From positions 115,177-169,159 of the forward strand of contig NZ_BBPM01000011.1 of NCBI RefSeq assembly GCF_000787775.1: 53,983 nt of DNA. The letters are read 5' to 3'. Each line of letters opens with the position of its first letter. The first letter of the stretch is position 1. This DNA is from Streptacidiphilus carbonis. Lineage in GTDB: Bacteria; Actinomycetota; Actinomycetes; Streptomycetales; Streptomycetaceae. Shown in pieces: positions 25,169 to 34,487 of the stretch. The notes below the pieces were generated by a model, which was given only the letters and a program-made list of their open reading frames with translations, did not search any database and was not told the origin of the DNA. Both the position numbers and the translations under genes were made by a program.

Positions 25169-25363
25169 ATGCCGAAGAACAAGACGCACTCCGGTGCCAG
25201 CAAGCGCTTCAAGGTCACTGGCTCCGGCAAGGTGCTGCGCCAGCGCGCCGGCCGCCGTCACTACCTCGAGCACAAGGCGTCCACGCTGACCCGTCGCCTT
25301 GCCGGCACGGTCGAGGTGTCCCCCGCCGACGCCAAGAAGATCAAGAAGCTTCTCGGCAAGTGA
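25169..25363 (+). CDS. rpmI: 50S ribosomal protein L35
   Basis: This is a 64-residue basic ribosomal protein. [20 protein letters not shown] at the N-terminus and the Lys-rich KKIKKLLGK end are diagnostic. GAGGAG lies upstream of the ATG. It is the second gene of the IF3-L35-L20 operon. Confidence 0.98.
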   Translation: MPKNKTHSGASKRFKVTGSGKVLRQRAGRRHYLEHKASTLTRRLAGTVEVSPADAKKIKKLLGK

Positions 25364-25406
25364 TCCTGCGCCCCGCGCAGCCGATCCCCTCGACCCATTC
25401 GTAACC

Positions 25407-25432
25407 GGACCGCGTGAGACAGACCGCGGTCC
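25407..25432 (+). promoter_or_regulatory. Hairpin in the rpmI-rplT spacer
   Basis: GGACCGCG and CGCGGTCC form an 8-bp stem with a 10-base loop, ending a few bases before the rplT ribosome binding site (AAGGAG). It could hinder or couple rplT translation. Confidence 0.4.
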
Positions 25433-25450
25433 TCACCAAGGAGTAACAAC

Positions 25451-25837
25451 GTGGCACGCGTCAAGCGGGCAGTAAACGCCCACAAGAAGCGCCGGGTCAT
25501 CCTCGAGCGCGCCAGCGGTTACCGCGGCCAGCGCTCGCGGCTGTACCGCAAGGCCAAGGAGCAGGTCACCCACTCCTTCGTCTACAACTACAACGACCGG
25601 AAGAAGCGCAAGGGCGACTTCCGCCAGCTGTGGATCCAGCGCATCAACGCTGCGGCGCGTGCGAACGGCATGACGTACAACCGCCTGATCCAGGGTCTGA
25701 AGCTGGCCAGCGTCGAGATCGACCGCAAGATGCTCGCCGAGCTCGCCGTGCACGACGCCACCGCGTTCGCCGCGCTGGTCGAGGTCGCGCAGAAGGCCCT
25801 CCCGGCCGACGTCAACGCGCCCCGCGTCGCCGCCTGA
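25451..25837 (+). CDS. rplT: 50S ribosomal protein L20
   Basis: This 128-residue protein binds 23S rRNA early in 50S assembly and acts as the autorepressor of this operon in several bacteria. The Arg/Lys-rich N-terminal arm ([20 protein letters not shown]) and [20 protein letters not shown] are typical. GTG 25451 is preceded by AAGGAG. The stop is followed by a strong hairpin. Confidence 0.98.
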   Translation: MARVKRAVNAHKKRRVILERASGYRGQRSRLYRKAKEQVTHSFVYNYNDRKKRKGDFRQLWIQRINAAARANGMTYNRLIQGLKLASVEIDRKMLAELAVHDATAFAALVEVAQKALPADVNAPRVAA

Positions 25838-25890
25838 GCGACTGCGCCCCGCGTCGCCGTAAGCGCGTAAGCGCGTAAGCGTGATTCCGA

Positions 25891-25932
25891 GGAACGGACC
25901 CGTAGGGGGAGCACCCCTTGCGGGTCCGTTCC
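25891..25932 (+). terminator. Hairpin after rplT
   Basis: Perfect 12-bp arms GGAACGGACCCG and CGGGTCCGTTCC enclose an 18-base loop that itself contains a short GGGG/CCCC pairing. It separates the ribosomal operon from the methyltransferase gene and lacks a U-tract. Confidence 0.65.
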
Positions 25933-25956
25933 CGTTCGTCGAAGTGAGAGCAAGCG

Positions 25957-26820
25957 ATGCCCCAGCAGCACCTTCCCGCGCCCGAGCTGACCTCGCTGCG
26001 CTCGCCCCGGGTCACCGCCGCCCGCCGGCTGTCCCGCCGGGCCCAGCGCGGCAAGGAGCGCCGCTTCGTCGCCGAGGGCCCGCAGGCCGTCCGTGAGGCC
26101 GTGGCGTACGGGAGGCTGCCGGGCGGCGAGCACGCCGTGGTGGAGATCTACACCACCCCGGAGGCCGCCGAGCGCCACGCCGAGCTGCTGGCGGACGCCC
26201 GTGCCGCCGGGGTGCCGGTGCTGACCGCCGGCGACGAGGTGATCGAGTCGGTCTGCCAGACCGTCACCCCGCAGGGGATCGTCGCGGTCTGCCGCTTCGT
26301 GGACACCCCCTTCGAGCAGGTGCTGGCGGCCCGGCCCAGGCTGGTCGCGGTGCTGGCCCATGTCCGCGACCCCGGCAACGCCGGGACGGTGCTGCGCACC
26401 GCGGACGCCGCCGGGGCCGACGCTGTGGTGCTCACCGACGCCTCGGTGGACCTCTACAACCCCAAGGCCGTCCGCGCCTCGGTCGGCAGCCTGTACCACC
26501 TGCCGGTGGCCGTGGGAGTGCCGGTGGAGCGGGCCGTGTCCGCGCTGCGGGAGGCCGGGGTGCGGGTGCTGGCGGCCGACGGGGCCGGCAAGCGCGACCT
26601 GGACCAGGAGCTTGACGACGGCACCCTGGGCGGGCCCACCGCCTGGGTCTTCGGCAACGAGGCCTGGGGCCTGCCGGAGTCCACCCGGGCGCTGGCCGAC
26701 GAGGTGGTCCGGGTGCCGATCCACGGCAGTGCCGAGAGCCTGAACCTGGCGACGGCCGCCGCCGTCTGCCTCTACGCCTCCGCCCGGGCACAGCGCGGCC
26801 CCACCGGGTGCCGCTCCTAG
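25957..26820 (+). CDS. TrmH/SpoU-family RNA 2'-O-methyltransferase (23S rRNA type)
   Basis: This 287-residue SPOUT methyltransferase has an N-terminal L30e-like substrate-binding domain (TSLRSPRVTAARRLSRRAQR, then RRFVAEGPQAVREAV). The C-terminal trefoil-knot domain carries the three SpoU motifs: VRDPGNAGTVLRTADAAGAD, TAWVFGNEAWGLP and SAESLNLATAAAVCLY. It uses S-adenosylmethionine to methylate a ribose 2'-OH, probably in 23S rRNA as in TsnR/RlmB relatives. Its place right after rplT is conserved in streptomycetes. The exact nucleotide target is not deducible. Confidence 0.92.
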   Translation: MPQQHLPAPELTSLRSPRVTAARRLSRRAQRGKERRFVAEGPQAVREAVAYGRLPGGEHAVVEIYTTPEAAERHAELLADARAAGVPVLTAGDEVIESVCQTVTPQGIVAVCRFVDTPFEQVLAARPRLVAVLAHVRDPGNAGTVLRTADAAGADAVVLTDASVDLYNPKAVRASVGSLYHLPVAVGVPVERAVSALREAGVRVLAADGAGKRDLDQELDDGTLGGPTAWVFGNEAWGLPESTRALADEVVRVPIHGSAESLNLATAAAVCLYASARAQRGPTGCRS

Positions 26821-26871
26821 GCACAGGTTCGCTAGGGTGACCAACGGCGGCATCCGGAGGGGAGGGCGGCC

Positions 26872-27984
26872 ATGACCGACACGCGGCAGCTCCGTGCGTC
26901 AACCCGCGCTGTCCTGCCGGGCCCCGGTCAGCTCGATCCGGAGGACCTGCCGGACGGACTGGTCGTCGCGGACGCCGACGGGACGGTCGTGTGCTTCAAC
27001 TCCGCGGCCGCCCGGATCAGCGGGATCAGCGCGGAGCAGGCCCTGGGCCGCCCGCTGGCCGAGGCCCTGCCGCTGGAGGACCTGGAGGGCCGCCGCTGGT
27101 GGCCGCTGCTGGACCCGTACGGGGGCCTGCGGATACGCACCGGCCAGCCGGAGCGCAATCTTTTACTGCCCGGCGGCCGCGAGGTCCTGGTCTCCGCCCG
27201 CTACCTGCGCGAGGGCACCGGCCCGGTGCGCCGGGTGGTGGTCGCGCTGCGCGGCACCGAGGCCCGGCGCCGTACCGAGCGCAGCCACGCCGAGCTGATC
27301 GCCACCGTCGCCCATGAGCTGCGATCCCCGCTGACCAGCGTCAAGGGCTTCACCGCGACCCTGCTGCAGAAGTGGGAGCGGTTCACCGACGACCAGAAGA
27401 AACTCATGCTGGAGACCGTCGACGCGGACGCCAACCGGGTGACCCGGCTGATCGCCGAACTGCTGGACATCTCCAGGATCGACGCGGGCCGGCTGGAGGT
27501 CCGCAGGCAGAAGGTCGACCTGCCGCTGGCGCTGCGCCGCCATGTGGACGGCAAGATCGCCGCCGGGGTGGCCCCCGAGCGCTTCGTCATCCGGGTCCAC
27601 GAGCCGCTGCCACCGTTGTGGGCCGACGCCGACAAGGTCGACCAGGTGCTGGGCAACCTGCTGGAAAACGCGGTGCGCCACGGTGAGGGAACTGTCACCA
27701 TCGAGGTCCAGCCGGACAAGGCGGTCCTCGCCTCCGGCCAACTGCGCGAGGGGACGGCGGTGACCGTGAGCGACCAGGGCCCCGGCATCCCCGAGGAGTC
27801 CATCCCGCGCGTCTTCACCCGCTTCTGGCGCGGCAGCAAGCGCGGCGGCACCGGCCTGGGCCTGTACATCGTCAAGGGCATCGTCGAGGCCCACGGCGGC
27901 AGCATCGCGGTGGACCGGGTGCCCGAGGGCGGCGCCAGGTTCCGATTCATCCTGCCCGCGGGCATCCCCGACTTCATGGCCTGA
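26872..27984 (+). CDS. PAS-domain sensor histidine kinase containing one TTA codon
   Basis: This 370-residue soluble sensor kinase has an N-terminal PAS domain (about residues 25-125: LPDGLVVADADGTVVCFNSAA). The dimerisation/phosphoacceptor helix has H148 in VAHELRSPLTSVKGF. The ATPase domain has the N box NLLENAVRHG and the G boxes DQGPGIPEE and GGTGLGLYIVKG. There is no transmembrane segment, so it senses a cytoplasmic signal. No response regulator gene is adjacent, making it an orphan. Codon 98 (27163-27165) is TTA, which in Streptomyces needs the bldA tRNA; translation may therefore be developmentally limited. The ribosome binding site is GGAGGGGAGG upstream of the ATG. Confidence 0.92.
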   Translation: MTDTRQLRASTRAVLPGPGQLDPEDLPDGLVVADADGTVVCFNSAAARISGISAEQALGRPLAEALPLEDLEGRRWWPLLDPYGGLRIRTGQPERNLLLPGGREVLVSARYLREGTGPVRRVVVALRGTEARRRTERSHAELIATVAHELRSPLTSVKGFTATLLQKWERFTDDQKKLMLETVDADANRVTRLIAELLDISRIDAGRLEVRRQKVDLPLALRRHVDGKIAAGVAPERFVIRVHEPLPPLWADADKVDQVLGNLLENAVRHGEGTVTIEVQPDKAVLASGQLREGTAVTVSDQGPGIPEESIPRVFTRFWRGSKRGGTGLGLYIVKGIVEAHGGSIAVDRVPEGGARFRFILPAGIPDFMA

Positions 27985-28065
27985 CCGGTCCGTACCGGTA
28001 CGTCCCCAGGGACCGCGCAGGCCGCACCGGGGGGCACGCGGGCGCTGCCGACCCGAGAACCTCAG

Positions 28066-28071
28066 TAGACT
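28066..28071 (+). promoter_or_regulatory. Candidate -10 element for pheST
   Basis: TAGACT lies 146 bases before pheS and is the best -10 match in the 232-base spacer. The spacer otherwise shows short C/G repeats but no Phe-rich leader peptide or T-box. Confidence 0.35.
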
Positions 28072-28216
28072 CGGCCTTTGGCGTCGTGCGCTACTCCAAC
28101 TCATCGGGGAGCGACCCCCCGAATCCCCACGCGAACCCCGGGTGGCGGGTGCCGGGCGGGTGGCCTGTACGCGGTCTGTCCGGAGTGAATCACACAGGAG
28201 CATGGGAAGAAGAGGG

Positions 28217-29341
28217 ATGTCCGCACCGAACAAGTCCTACGACCCGGTCGAGGTAGAGGCGTTGAAGCCGGAAGAGATCGAGCGGCTGCGGGACGAGGCG
28301 CTGGCCGCGTTCGAGGCCGCCGCCGACCTCGCCGCGCTGCAGGAGGCCAAGGTTGCCCACACCGGCGACCGCTCCCCGCTGTCCCTGGCCAACCGCGAGA
28401 TCGGCGCGCTGCCGCCGCAGGCCAAGAAGGAGGCGGGCCAGCGCGTCGGACAGGCGCGCGGGGCGGTCAACAAGGCCCTCGCCGAGCGCCGCGCCGTGCT
28501 GGAGGCCGAGCGCGACGCCCGGGTGCTCACCGAGGAGGCCGTGGACGTCACGCTTCCGTTCGACCGCGCCCCGCGCGGCGCCCGGCACCCGCTGACCACC
28601 CTCTCCGAGCGGCTCGGCGACATCTTCACCGCCATGGGCTACGCCGTCGCCGAGGGCCCCGAGGTCGAGGCCGAGTGGCTGAACTTCGACGCCCTCAACA
28701 TGGGCCCGGACCACCCGGCGCGCTCCACCCAGGACACCTTCTTCCTGAAGGACGCCACTGGACACTCCACCGACGGCGTCGTGCTGCGCACGCACACCTC
28801 CGGTGTGCAGATCCGCTCCATGCTGGCCGCCTCCGAGCCGCCGATCTACGTGATCTGCCCGGGCAGGGTGTTCCGCTCCGACGAGCTGGACGCCACCCAC
28901 ACCCCGGTCTTCAGCCAGATCGAGCTGCTGGCCGTGGACGAGGGCCTGACCATGGCCGACCTCAAGGGCACCCTGGACCACATGGTGGTCTCGCTCTTCG
29001 GCGAGGGCATGAAGACCCGGCTGCGCCCCAACTACTTCCCCTTCACCGAGCCGTCCGCCGAGATGGACATGGTGTGCTTCAACTGCCGCGGCGAGTCCGT
29101 CGGCAACCCGGACCGCCCCTGCCGCACCTGCTCCTCCGAGGGCTGGATCGAGCTGGGCGGCTGCGGGATGGTCAATCCGCGGGTGCTGATCGCCTGCGGC
29201 ATCGACCCCAACAGGTACAGCGGCTTCGCGTTCGGCTTCGGCATCGAGCGACTGCTGATGTTCCGCCACAACGTCGAAGACATGCGAGACATCGTGGAGG
29301 GTGACGTGCGCTTCACCCTTCCGTTCGGGATGGAGATCTGA
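28217..29341 (+). CDS. pheS: Phenylalanyl-tRNA synthetase alpha subunit
   Basis: This 374-residue class II synthetase subunit forms the alpha2-beta2 enzyme that charges tRNA-Phe. An N-terminal coiled coil (about residues 10-95) precedes the catalytic domain with motif 2 ([20 protein letters not shown]), [12 protein letters not shown], and motif 3 ([16 protein letters not shown]). A CxxC-like cluster (CFNC and CRTC) is present, as in many actinobacterial Phe[11 protein letters not shown] is the usual actinobacterial start. In-frame ATG 28202 is possible but has an over-close ribosome binding site. The stop overlaps pheT by one base. Confidence 0.97.
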   Translation: MSAPNKSYDPVEVEALKPEEIERLRDEALAAFEAAADLAALQEAKVAHTGDRSPLSLANREIGALPPQAKKEAGQRVGQARGAVNKALAERRAVLEAERDARVLTEEAVDVTLPFDRAPRGARHPLTTLSERLGDIFTAMGYAVAEGPEVEAEWLNFDALNMGPDHPARSTQDTFFLKDATGHSTDGVVLRTHTSGVQIRSMLAASEPPIYVICPGRVFRSDELDATHTPVFSQIELLAVDEGLTMADLKGTLDHMVVSLFGEGMKTRLRPNYFPFTEPSAEMDMVCFNCRGESVGNPDRPCRTCSSEGWIELGGCGMVNPRVLIACGIDPNRYSGFAFGFGIERLLMFRHNVEDMRDIVEGDVRFTLPFGMEI

Positions 29342-31863
29342 TGCGCGTCCCGCTTTCCTGGCTGCGGGAGTACGTCGACCTGCCCGCAGGCGAGTCCGGC
29401 CGCGACCTGGCCGACAAGCTGGTCCGGGCCGGCCTGGAGGTGGAGACCGTCGAGCAGCTCGGCGGCGACCTCAAGGGCCCGCTGGTGGTCGGCAAGGTCC
29501 TGGCCATCGAGGAGCTCACCGGTTTCAAGAAGCCGATCCGCTACTGCCAGGTCGACGTCGGCGACGCGAACGGGACGGGTGAGCCGCAGAACATCGTCTG
29601 CGGCGCCCGCAACTTCGCCGTCGGCGACAAGGTCGTCGTGGTGCTCCCCGGCGCGGTGCTGCCCGGCCCGTTCCCGATCTCGGCGCGGCAGACCTACGGC
29701 CACACCTCAGAGGGCATGATCTGCTCTGCCCGCGAGCTGGGCATGGGCGACGAGCACGACGGCATCATCGTGCTGCCGGCCGAGTTCACCCCCGGCACCG
29801 ACGCCATCGAGCTGCTGGAGCTGGTGGACGAGGTGCTGGACATCGCCGTCACCGCCGACCGCGGCTACTGCCTGTCGGTGCGCGGAGTCGCCCGCGAGGC
29901 CGCCATCGCCTACGACCTGCCGCTGAGCGACCCGGCGCTGCTGGACGTCCCCCCGGCCAACTCCTACGGCCCGCTGGTCAAGGTCGAGGACCCGGCGGGC
30001 TGCGACCGCTTCGTTGCGCGCGGTGTGGTCGGCATCGAGCCGACCGCGCTGTCCCCGCTGTGGCTGCAGCGCCGGATCCAGAAGGCCGGGATGCGACCCA
30101 TCTCGTTGGCCGTGGACATCACCAACTACGTGATGCTGGAGCTCGGCCAGCCGCTGCACGCCTACGACCGCAGCCGGATCGACGGCGCGATCACCGTGCG
30201 CCGCGCCCGCGCGGGCGAGAAGCTGCGCACCCTGGACGGCGTCGAGCGCACTCTCGACGTCGAGGACCTGCTGATCTGCGACAACTCCGGGCCGATCGGC
30301 CTGGCCGGGGTCATGGGCGGGGCCGGCACCGAGATCGCCACCGCGGTCGAGGACCCGGAGACCGGCCGGGTCAGCGGCACCACCGAGGTCGTGGTCGAGG
30401 CCGCGCACTTCGACCCGGTCGCCATCGCCCGCAGCGTGCGCCGGCACAAGCTGCCCTCCGAGGCCGCCAAGCGCTTCGAGCGCGGCGTGGACCCGGAGGC
30501 CGGCAAGGCCGCCGCGCAGCGCGCCGTGGACCTGCTGGTGCTGGTCGCCGGCGGCACCGCGGAGGCCGGTGTCACCGACATCGCCGCCCCGCACCCGGTG
30601 CACAGCATCACCATCGCCGCCGACCACCCCGACCGGGTGGCCGGGCAGGAGTACGGCCGCGAGACCGTGGTCCGCCGGCTGCAGGAGGTCGGCTGCACCG
30701 TGGTCGGCGGGGACGTGCTGGTGGTCACCCCGCCGAGCTGGCGGCCCGACCTCACCGACCCCAACGACCTCGCCGAGGAGGTCATCCGGCTGGAGGGCTA
30801 CGCCGAGCTGCCCTCCACCCTGCCCACGCCGCCCGCGGGCAAGGGCCTGACCGAGGCCCAGCGGCTGCGCCGGCGCACCGGCCTGGCGCTGGCCGGGGCC
30901 GGCTACGTCGAGGTGCTGAACTACCCGTTCATCGGCGAGACCGTGCTGGACGCCTTCGGCCTGGACGCGGACGACCCGCGCCGGGAGACGGTGAAGCTCG
31001 CCAACCCGATCTCCGACGAGGAGCCGTCGCTGCGCACCACGCTGCTGCCGGGGCTGCTGGCGGCGCTGCGCCGCAATGTCGGCCGGGGCGCGACGGACGT
31101 GGCGCTGTTCGAGCAGGGGCTGGCCTTCCGGGTGGACGGCACCGACCCGGGGACGCTGTTCAAGGCGCCGCGGCTGCCGGTCGACCGCCGTCCCACCGAC
31201 GAGGAGATCGCGCAGCTCGACGCGGCGCTGCCGCGCCAGCCGCGCCGGGTCGCCACCGTCCTCGCGGGCAACCGCGAGCCCGACGGCTGGTGGGGCAAGG
31301 GCCGCGCCGCGACCTGGGCCGACGCCGTCGAGTCGGCCCGTACCGTGGCCGCCGCAGCGGGCGTGGAGCTGACGGTCCGCCAGGACCAGCACGCGCCCTG
31401 GCACCCGGGCCGCTGCGCCGCGCTCTACGTCGGCGAGACCCTGGTCGGCCACGCCGGCGAGCTGCACCCGCGCACCGTCAAGGCGCTGCACCTGCCGGAG
31501 CGCACCTGCGCGATGGAGCTGGACGTGGAGCTGCTGACGGCGGACGGCTCCGGGCATGTCGAGGGTCCGCGGATCTCCGGCTTCCCGGTCGCCACCCAGG
31601 ACGTCGCCCTGGTGGTGGACGCCGCGGTGCCGGCCGCCGAGGTCGAGTCCGCGCTGCGGGCCGGCGCCGGACCGCTGCTGGAGTCGCTGCGGCTGTTCGA
31701 CGTCTACACCGGCGAGCAGATCGGTGCGGACAAGAAGTCGCTGGCCTATGCGCTGCGCTTCCGCGCGCCGGACCGCACGCTGACCGCGGACGAGGCGAGC
31801 GGGGCCCGCGAGGCCGCTATCGCCGAGGCCGTGGCCCGCACCGGGGCGAGCCTGCGCGGCTGA
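29341..31863 (+). CDS. pheT: Phenylalanyl-tRNA synthetase beta subunit
   Basis: This 840-residue subunit is co-translated with pheS. Domains in order: the N-terminal region [15 protein letters not shown], the tRNA-binding OB domain (about 40-150), the B3/4 editing domain (about 210-390, which removes Tyr-tRNA-Phe), the B5 domain (about 410-490), the core catalytic-like domain, and the C-terminal ferredoxin-fold anticodon-binding domain (about 745-840). Length and order match bacterial PheT. The gene ends just before a very strong hairpin terminator. Confidence 0.97.
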   Translation: MRVPLSWLREYVDLPAGESGRDLADKLVRAGLEVETVEQLGGDLKGPLVVGKVLAIEELTGFKKPIRYCQVDVGDANGTGEPQNIVCGARNFAVGDKVVVVLPGAVLPGPFPISARQTYGHTSEGMICSARELGMGDEHDGIIVLPAEFTPGTDAIELLELVDEVLDIAVTADRGYCLSVRGVAREAAIAYDLPLSDPALLDVPPANSYGPLVKVEDPAGCDRFVARGVVGIEPTALSPLWLQRRIQKAGMRPISLAVDITNYVMLELGQPLHAYDRSRIDGAITVRRARAGEKLRTLDGVERTLDVEDLLICDNSGPIGLAGVMGGAGTEIATAVEDPETGRVSGTTEVVVEAAHFDPVAIARSVRRHKLPSEAAKRFERGVDPEAGKAAAQRAVDLLVLVAGGTAEAGVTDIAAPHPVHSITIAADHPDRVAGQEYGRETVVRRLQEVGCTVVGGDVLVVTPPSWRPDLTDPNDLAEEVIRLEGYAELPSTLPTPPAGKGLTEAQRLRRRTGLALAGAGYVEVLNYPFIGETVLDAFGLDADDPRRETVKLANPISDEEPSLRTTLLPGLLAALRRNVGRGATDVALFEQGLAFRVDGTDPGTLFKAPRLPVDRRPTDEEIAQLDAALPRQPRRVATVLAGNREPDGWWGKGRAATWADAVESARTVAAAAGVELTVRQDQHAPWHPGRCAALYVGETLVGHAGELHPRTVKALHLPERTCAMELDVELLTADGSGHVEGPRISGFPVATQDVALVVDAAVPAAEVESALRAGAGPLLESLRLFDVYTGEQIGADKKSLAYALRFRAPDRTLTADEASGAREAAIAEAVARTGASLRG

Positions 31864-31888
31864 CGGCACGGCGAGGCCAGAGCCGGAC

Positions 31889-31927
31889 GACGGCGGTCCG
31901 TCCCCCACGCGGGGGCGGACCGCCGTC
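31889..31927 (+). terminator. Strong hairpin terminator after pheT
   Basis: GACGGCGGTCCG pairs with CGGACCGCCGTC, extended by CCCCC/GGGGG, about 26 bases after the pheT stop. No U-tract follows. Confidence 0.75.
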
Positions 31928-32052
31928 GGCGTGCGGGCCCCGGACCCCGGGCTCCGCGTACGGGTTCCGTCGGGTTCCGGCCATGTCGGGTTTGAGCCGC
32001 GGCGGGCGGCGACAGGATCAAGGGCAGGAAAGTTCCTGCTGCAGGAGGCCCC

Positions 32053-32979
32053 ATGCCGTCCGGTCCCACCCCGATACGCCTGTCCGACGAGGTCCGAAAA
32101 GCCGTCGAACGGGGGCGCCCGGTGGTGGCGCTGGAGTCGACGATCATCTCGCACGGACTGCCGCGGCCCCGGAACCTGGAGGTCGCCCGGGAGCTGGAGG
32201 CGGCGGTGCGGTCGGGCGGCGCGGTGCCGGCCACCATCGCGGTGCTGGACGGGGTGGCCAGGGTCGGACTCGGCAAGGACGACCTGGAGCGGGTCGCCAA
32301 CGACGAAGGGATGCGCAAGCTCGGGTTCCGCGACCTGGCCTCGGCGGTCGCGCTCGGCGCCAGCGGGGCGACCACCGTCTCCGCGACCGCGTTCCTGGCC
32401 CACGCCGCGGGCATCCCGGTGTTCGCCACCGGCGGCCTCGGCGGCGTCCACCGCGACTGGGTGACCCTGCAGGACGAGTCGGCCGACCTGGGGCTGCTGG
32501 CCCGGGTGCCGATCACGGTGGTCTGCGCGGGCGTCAAGTCCATCCTGGACGTTCCCGCGACCCTGCAGCGGCTGGAGACCCTGAACGTCGGCGTGGTCGG
32601 CTACCGGACCGCCGAGTTCCCCGGTTTCTACCTCAGCAGCTCCGGCCTGCCGGTGGACTGGACCGTGGACAGCCCCGAGCAGGTCGCGGCCCTGATGCAG
32701 GCCCGCTGGCAGCTCAACGCCGACCTCACCGCGCTGATCGTGGCCAACCCGGTGCCCGAGGACCGGCAACTGGACCCGGAGTTGCACGACCGGGTGCTGG
32801 CCAAGGCCCTGCGCGCGGCCGAGCGCAACGGCGTCACCGGCCAGGCGGTCACCCCGTACCTGCTCGGCTACCTGGTCAAGCACACCGACGGCGCCTCGCT
32901 GGAGGCCAACCTCGCCGCGGTGCGCGGCAATGTCGCACTGGCGGCGAAGATCGCCCGCAGCCATGCGGCGCTGAGTTGA
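32053..32979 (+). CDS. psuG: Pseudouridine-5'-phosphate glycosidase
   Basis: This 308-residue enzyme cleaves the C-C glycosidic bond of pseudouridine 5'-phosphate, giving uracil and ribose 5-phosphate. Family signatures visible are VVALESTIISHGLPRP, the conserved GAVPATIAVLDG, ATGGLGGVHRD, CAGVKSILDVPATLQ (catalytic Lys region) and NVGVVGYRTAEFPGFY. GCAGGAGG is a good ribosome binding site, and a small hairpin (32024-32039) sits just ahead of it. The stop overlaps the start of the PfkB kinase gene, the usual psuG-psuK pairing. Confidence 0.96.
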   Translation: MPSGPTPIRLSDEVRKAVERGRPVVALESTIISHGLPRPRNLEVARELEAAVRSGGAVPATIAVLDGVARVGLGKDDLERVANDEGMRKLGFRDLASAVALGASGATTVSATAFLAHAAGIPVFATGGLGGVHRDWVTLQDESADLGLLARVPITVVCAGVKSILDVPATLQRLETLNVGVVGYRTAEFPGFYLSSSGLPVDWTVDSPEQVAALMQARWQLNADLTALIVANPVPEDRQLDPELHDRVLAKALRAAERNGVTGQAVTPYLLGYLVKHTDGASLEANLAAVRGNVALAAKIARSHAALS

Positions 32980-33896
32980 CGGGCCCTCAGCCTCCCCGGG
33001 GCCGGGCCCTGCTGGTGGTCGGCGACCTGGTCACCGATGTGGTCGCGCTGCACGCCGAGCCGCTGGCCCCGGACACCGACACCACCGCGCGGACGGCGAT
33101 CCGCCCGGGCGGCTCGGCCGCCAACACGGCGGCCTGGGCAGCCAGGGCCGGGGCGCGGGTGCGGCTGCTGGCGCGGGTGGGGGCCGACTCGGCCGACTGG
33201 CACCGCGAGGCGCTGGTGCGCGGCGGCGTCGAGCCCTGCCTGCGCGTGGACCCGGAGCGGCCGACCGCGGTCGTCATCGACCTGGTCGACGGCGCGGGGG
33301 AGCGGACCTTTGTGACCGACCGCGGCGCCAGCGGCGCGCTCGGCCCCGCCGACTGGGAGGCCTCGCTGCTGGACGGAGTGGGCCGGCTGCACCTCTCCGG
33401 CTATCTGCTCTTCGGCGCCGATGGCCGGGCCCTCGCCGCGGTCGCGGTGGCTGCGGCCCGGGCCCGAGGGATCGGAGTCAGCGTGGATCCGGCGTCCAGC
33501 GGCTTTCTGAACGAGTTCGGCCCGGACCGCTTCCTGGCCCTGCTGGCCTCGCTCGGCGGTGTCGACCTGCTGCTGCCCAACTTCGACGAGGCCCGGGTGC
33601 TGACCGTCCCGTCCGCCGACCCGCCGGCCGCTGCCCGGGCGCTGAGCGCGCACTGCGGCTGCCTGGTGGCGCTGAAGCTAGGGGCGGCGGGCGCACTGCT
33701 GGCCGAACACGGTGAAGTCCTCGGCCCGGTCCAGGCTCCCGCGGCCGTCCCGCTCGACTCCACCGGCGCGGGCGACGCCTTCGCCGGCGGACTGCTCGCC
33801 GCCCTCCTGGACGGCGCCGAGCCGTCGGCGGCAGCGGCTGCGGGCTGCCGGCTGGGCGCTGCGGCGGTCGTCGCCGTGGGTGGTCGACCGGGATAG
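32976..33896 (+). CDS. PfkB-family carbohydrate kinase, probable pseudouridine kinase
   Basis: This 306-residue ribokinase-family enzyme starts with the typical strand LLVVGDLVTDVV. The GG switch region is PGGSAANTAAWAARAG. The anion-hole/catalytic motif near the C-terminus is DSTGAGDAFAGG, with Asp as the base. Its overlap with psuG (TTG start 32976, TTGA shared with the stop) supports a pseudouridine kinase that supplies the glycosidase. GTG 33015 is an alternative but would delete the first beta strand. No clear ribosome binding site is present, so it is likely translationally coupled. The substrate is inferred from context. Confidence 0.87.
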   Translation: MTGPQPPRGRALLVVGDLVTDVVALHAEPLAPDTDTTARTAIRPGGSAANTAAWAARAGARVRLLARVGADSADWHREALVRGGVEPCLRVDPERPTAVVIDLVDGAGERTFVTDRGASGALGPADWEASLLDGVGRLHLSGYLLFGADGRALAAVAVAAARARGIGVSVDPASSGFLNEFGPDRFLALLASLGGVDLLLPNFDEARVLTVPSADPPAAARALSAHCGCLVALKLGAAGALLAEHGEVLGPVQAPAAVPLDSTGAGDAFAGGLLAALLDGAEPSAAAAAGCRLGAAAVVAVGGRPG

Positions 33897-33916
33897 GCCG
33901 TCGATACTGCACCAGT

Positions 33917-33932
33917 GCTTGAGCACTCAAGC
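33917..33932. promoter_or_regulatory. 16-base palindrome, probable MarR operator
   Basis: GCTTGAGCACTCAAGC is a perfect dyad (arms of 7 around CA). It overlaps the promoter of the MarR gene, whose -10 is TACGGT at 33939-33944 and whose GTG start at 33951 is leaderless. A-T rich dyads of this form are typical MarR binding sites, so autorepression is likely. Confidence 0.65.
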
Positions 33933-33950
33933 TTCTGCTACGGTGACACC

Positions 33951-34487
33951 GTGAACGATGCACTGGAGACGTCGCTGCGCCTGGTCCGGGCCCAGGCCGC
34001 GCTGGTCAAGCGGTTCGACGCGCGGCTGTCCGCGCTGCACGGCGTCAGCTTCGCCGACCTGGCGGTACTGCGCTGCCTGGGACAGGCGGAGGGCGGTCGG
34101 ATGCGGCGGGTGGACCTGGCGCTGGCGCTGGGCCTGTCCGCCTCCGGCGTCACCCGCGGCCTGATCCCGTTGGAGCGGATCGGCCTGGTCGTCCGCGAGC
34201 CGGACCCGCGCGACGCCCGGGTGGCCTATGCGGCGCTGACCCCGACCGGGCGCGAGCGTCTGGAGGAGATGGAGCGGACCGCCGGCGAGGTCGCCGACGA
34301 CGTCTTCGCCGACGAGGTGTGGGCGGGTGGCGGCCTGGCCGCGCTGGTGGACCTGCTGGACGCCCTCCCCGGGGTCGGCGACGACAGCGGCGGCCCCGAC
34401 GCGGCGGCCCGGCGCGGCGCCCGCCGCGAGGCACGCGACGGCGCCCGCGGCGGACAGCCGGAATCGGCGGACAACCGGCATGGTTGA
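33951..34487 (+). CDS. MarR-family transcriptional regulator
   Basis: This 178-residue winged-helix regulator has an N-terminal dimerisation helix (about residues 1-30: LRLVRAQAALVKRFD), DLAVLRCLGQAEGG, the recognition helix region ALALGLSASGVTRGLIPLERIGL and the wing VVREPDPRDARVAYAALTPTG. GTG 33951 is preceded by a -10 element and a palindrome but no ribosome binding site, so the mRNA is probably leaderless. An in-frame ATG at 33915 would place the operator inside the coding region. The C-terminal 30 residues are Arg/Ala/Gly-rich and disordered. It overlaps the next gene by 8 bases, suggesting co-expression. Confidence 0.88.
   Translation: MNDALETSLRLVRAQAALVKRFDARLSALHGVSFADLAVLRCLGQAEGGRMRRVDLALALGLSASGVTRGLIPLERIGLVVREPDPRDARVAYAALTPTGRERLEEMERTAGEVADDVFADEVWAGGGLAALVDLLDALPGVGDDSGGPDAAARRGARREARDGARGGQPESADNRHG

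Noticed and set aside
25855-25882. Repeated GTAAGCGC units just after rplT
   Set aside because: Only about three short units; looks like low-complexity slippage, not a CRISPR or regulatory array.
27991-28002. Perfect 12-base palindrome CGTACCGGTACG after the histidine kinase gene
   Set aside because: Short, with no adjacent regulator and no second copy seen; could be chance or a weak terminator.
28072-28216. Possible T-box or leader peptide before pheS
   Set aside because: No Phe-codon run, no T-box consensus and no terminator with U-tract found.
29707-32964. Very long open frame on the minus strand opposite pheT and psuG
   Set aside because: It is the usual antisense shadow of high-GC coding. 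Composition is Gly/Gln/Arg/Val-rich with no domain, and pheT and psuG are certain.
30060-32975. Open frame upstream of the PfkB kinase in the same frame, crossing pheT and psuG
   Set aside because: It is an Arg/Gly/Pro-rich shadow. The real kinase starts at about 32976.
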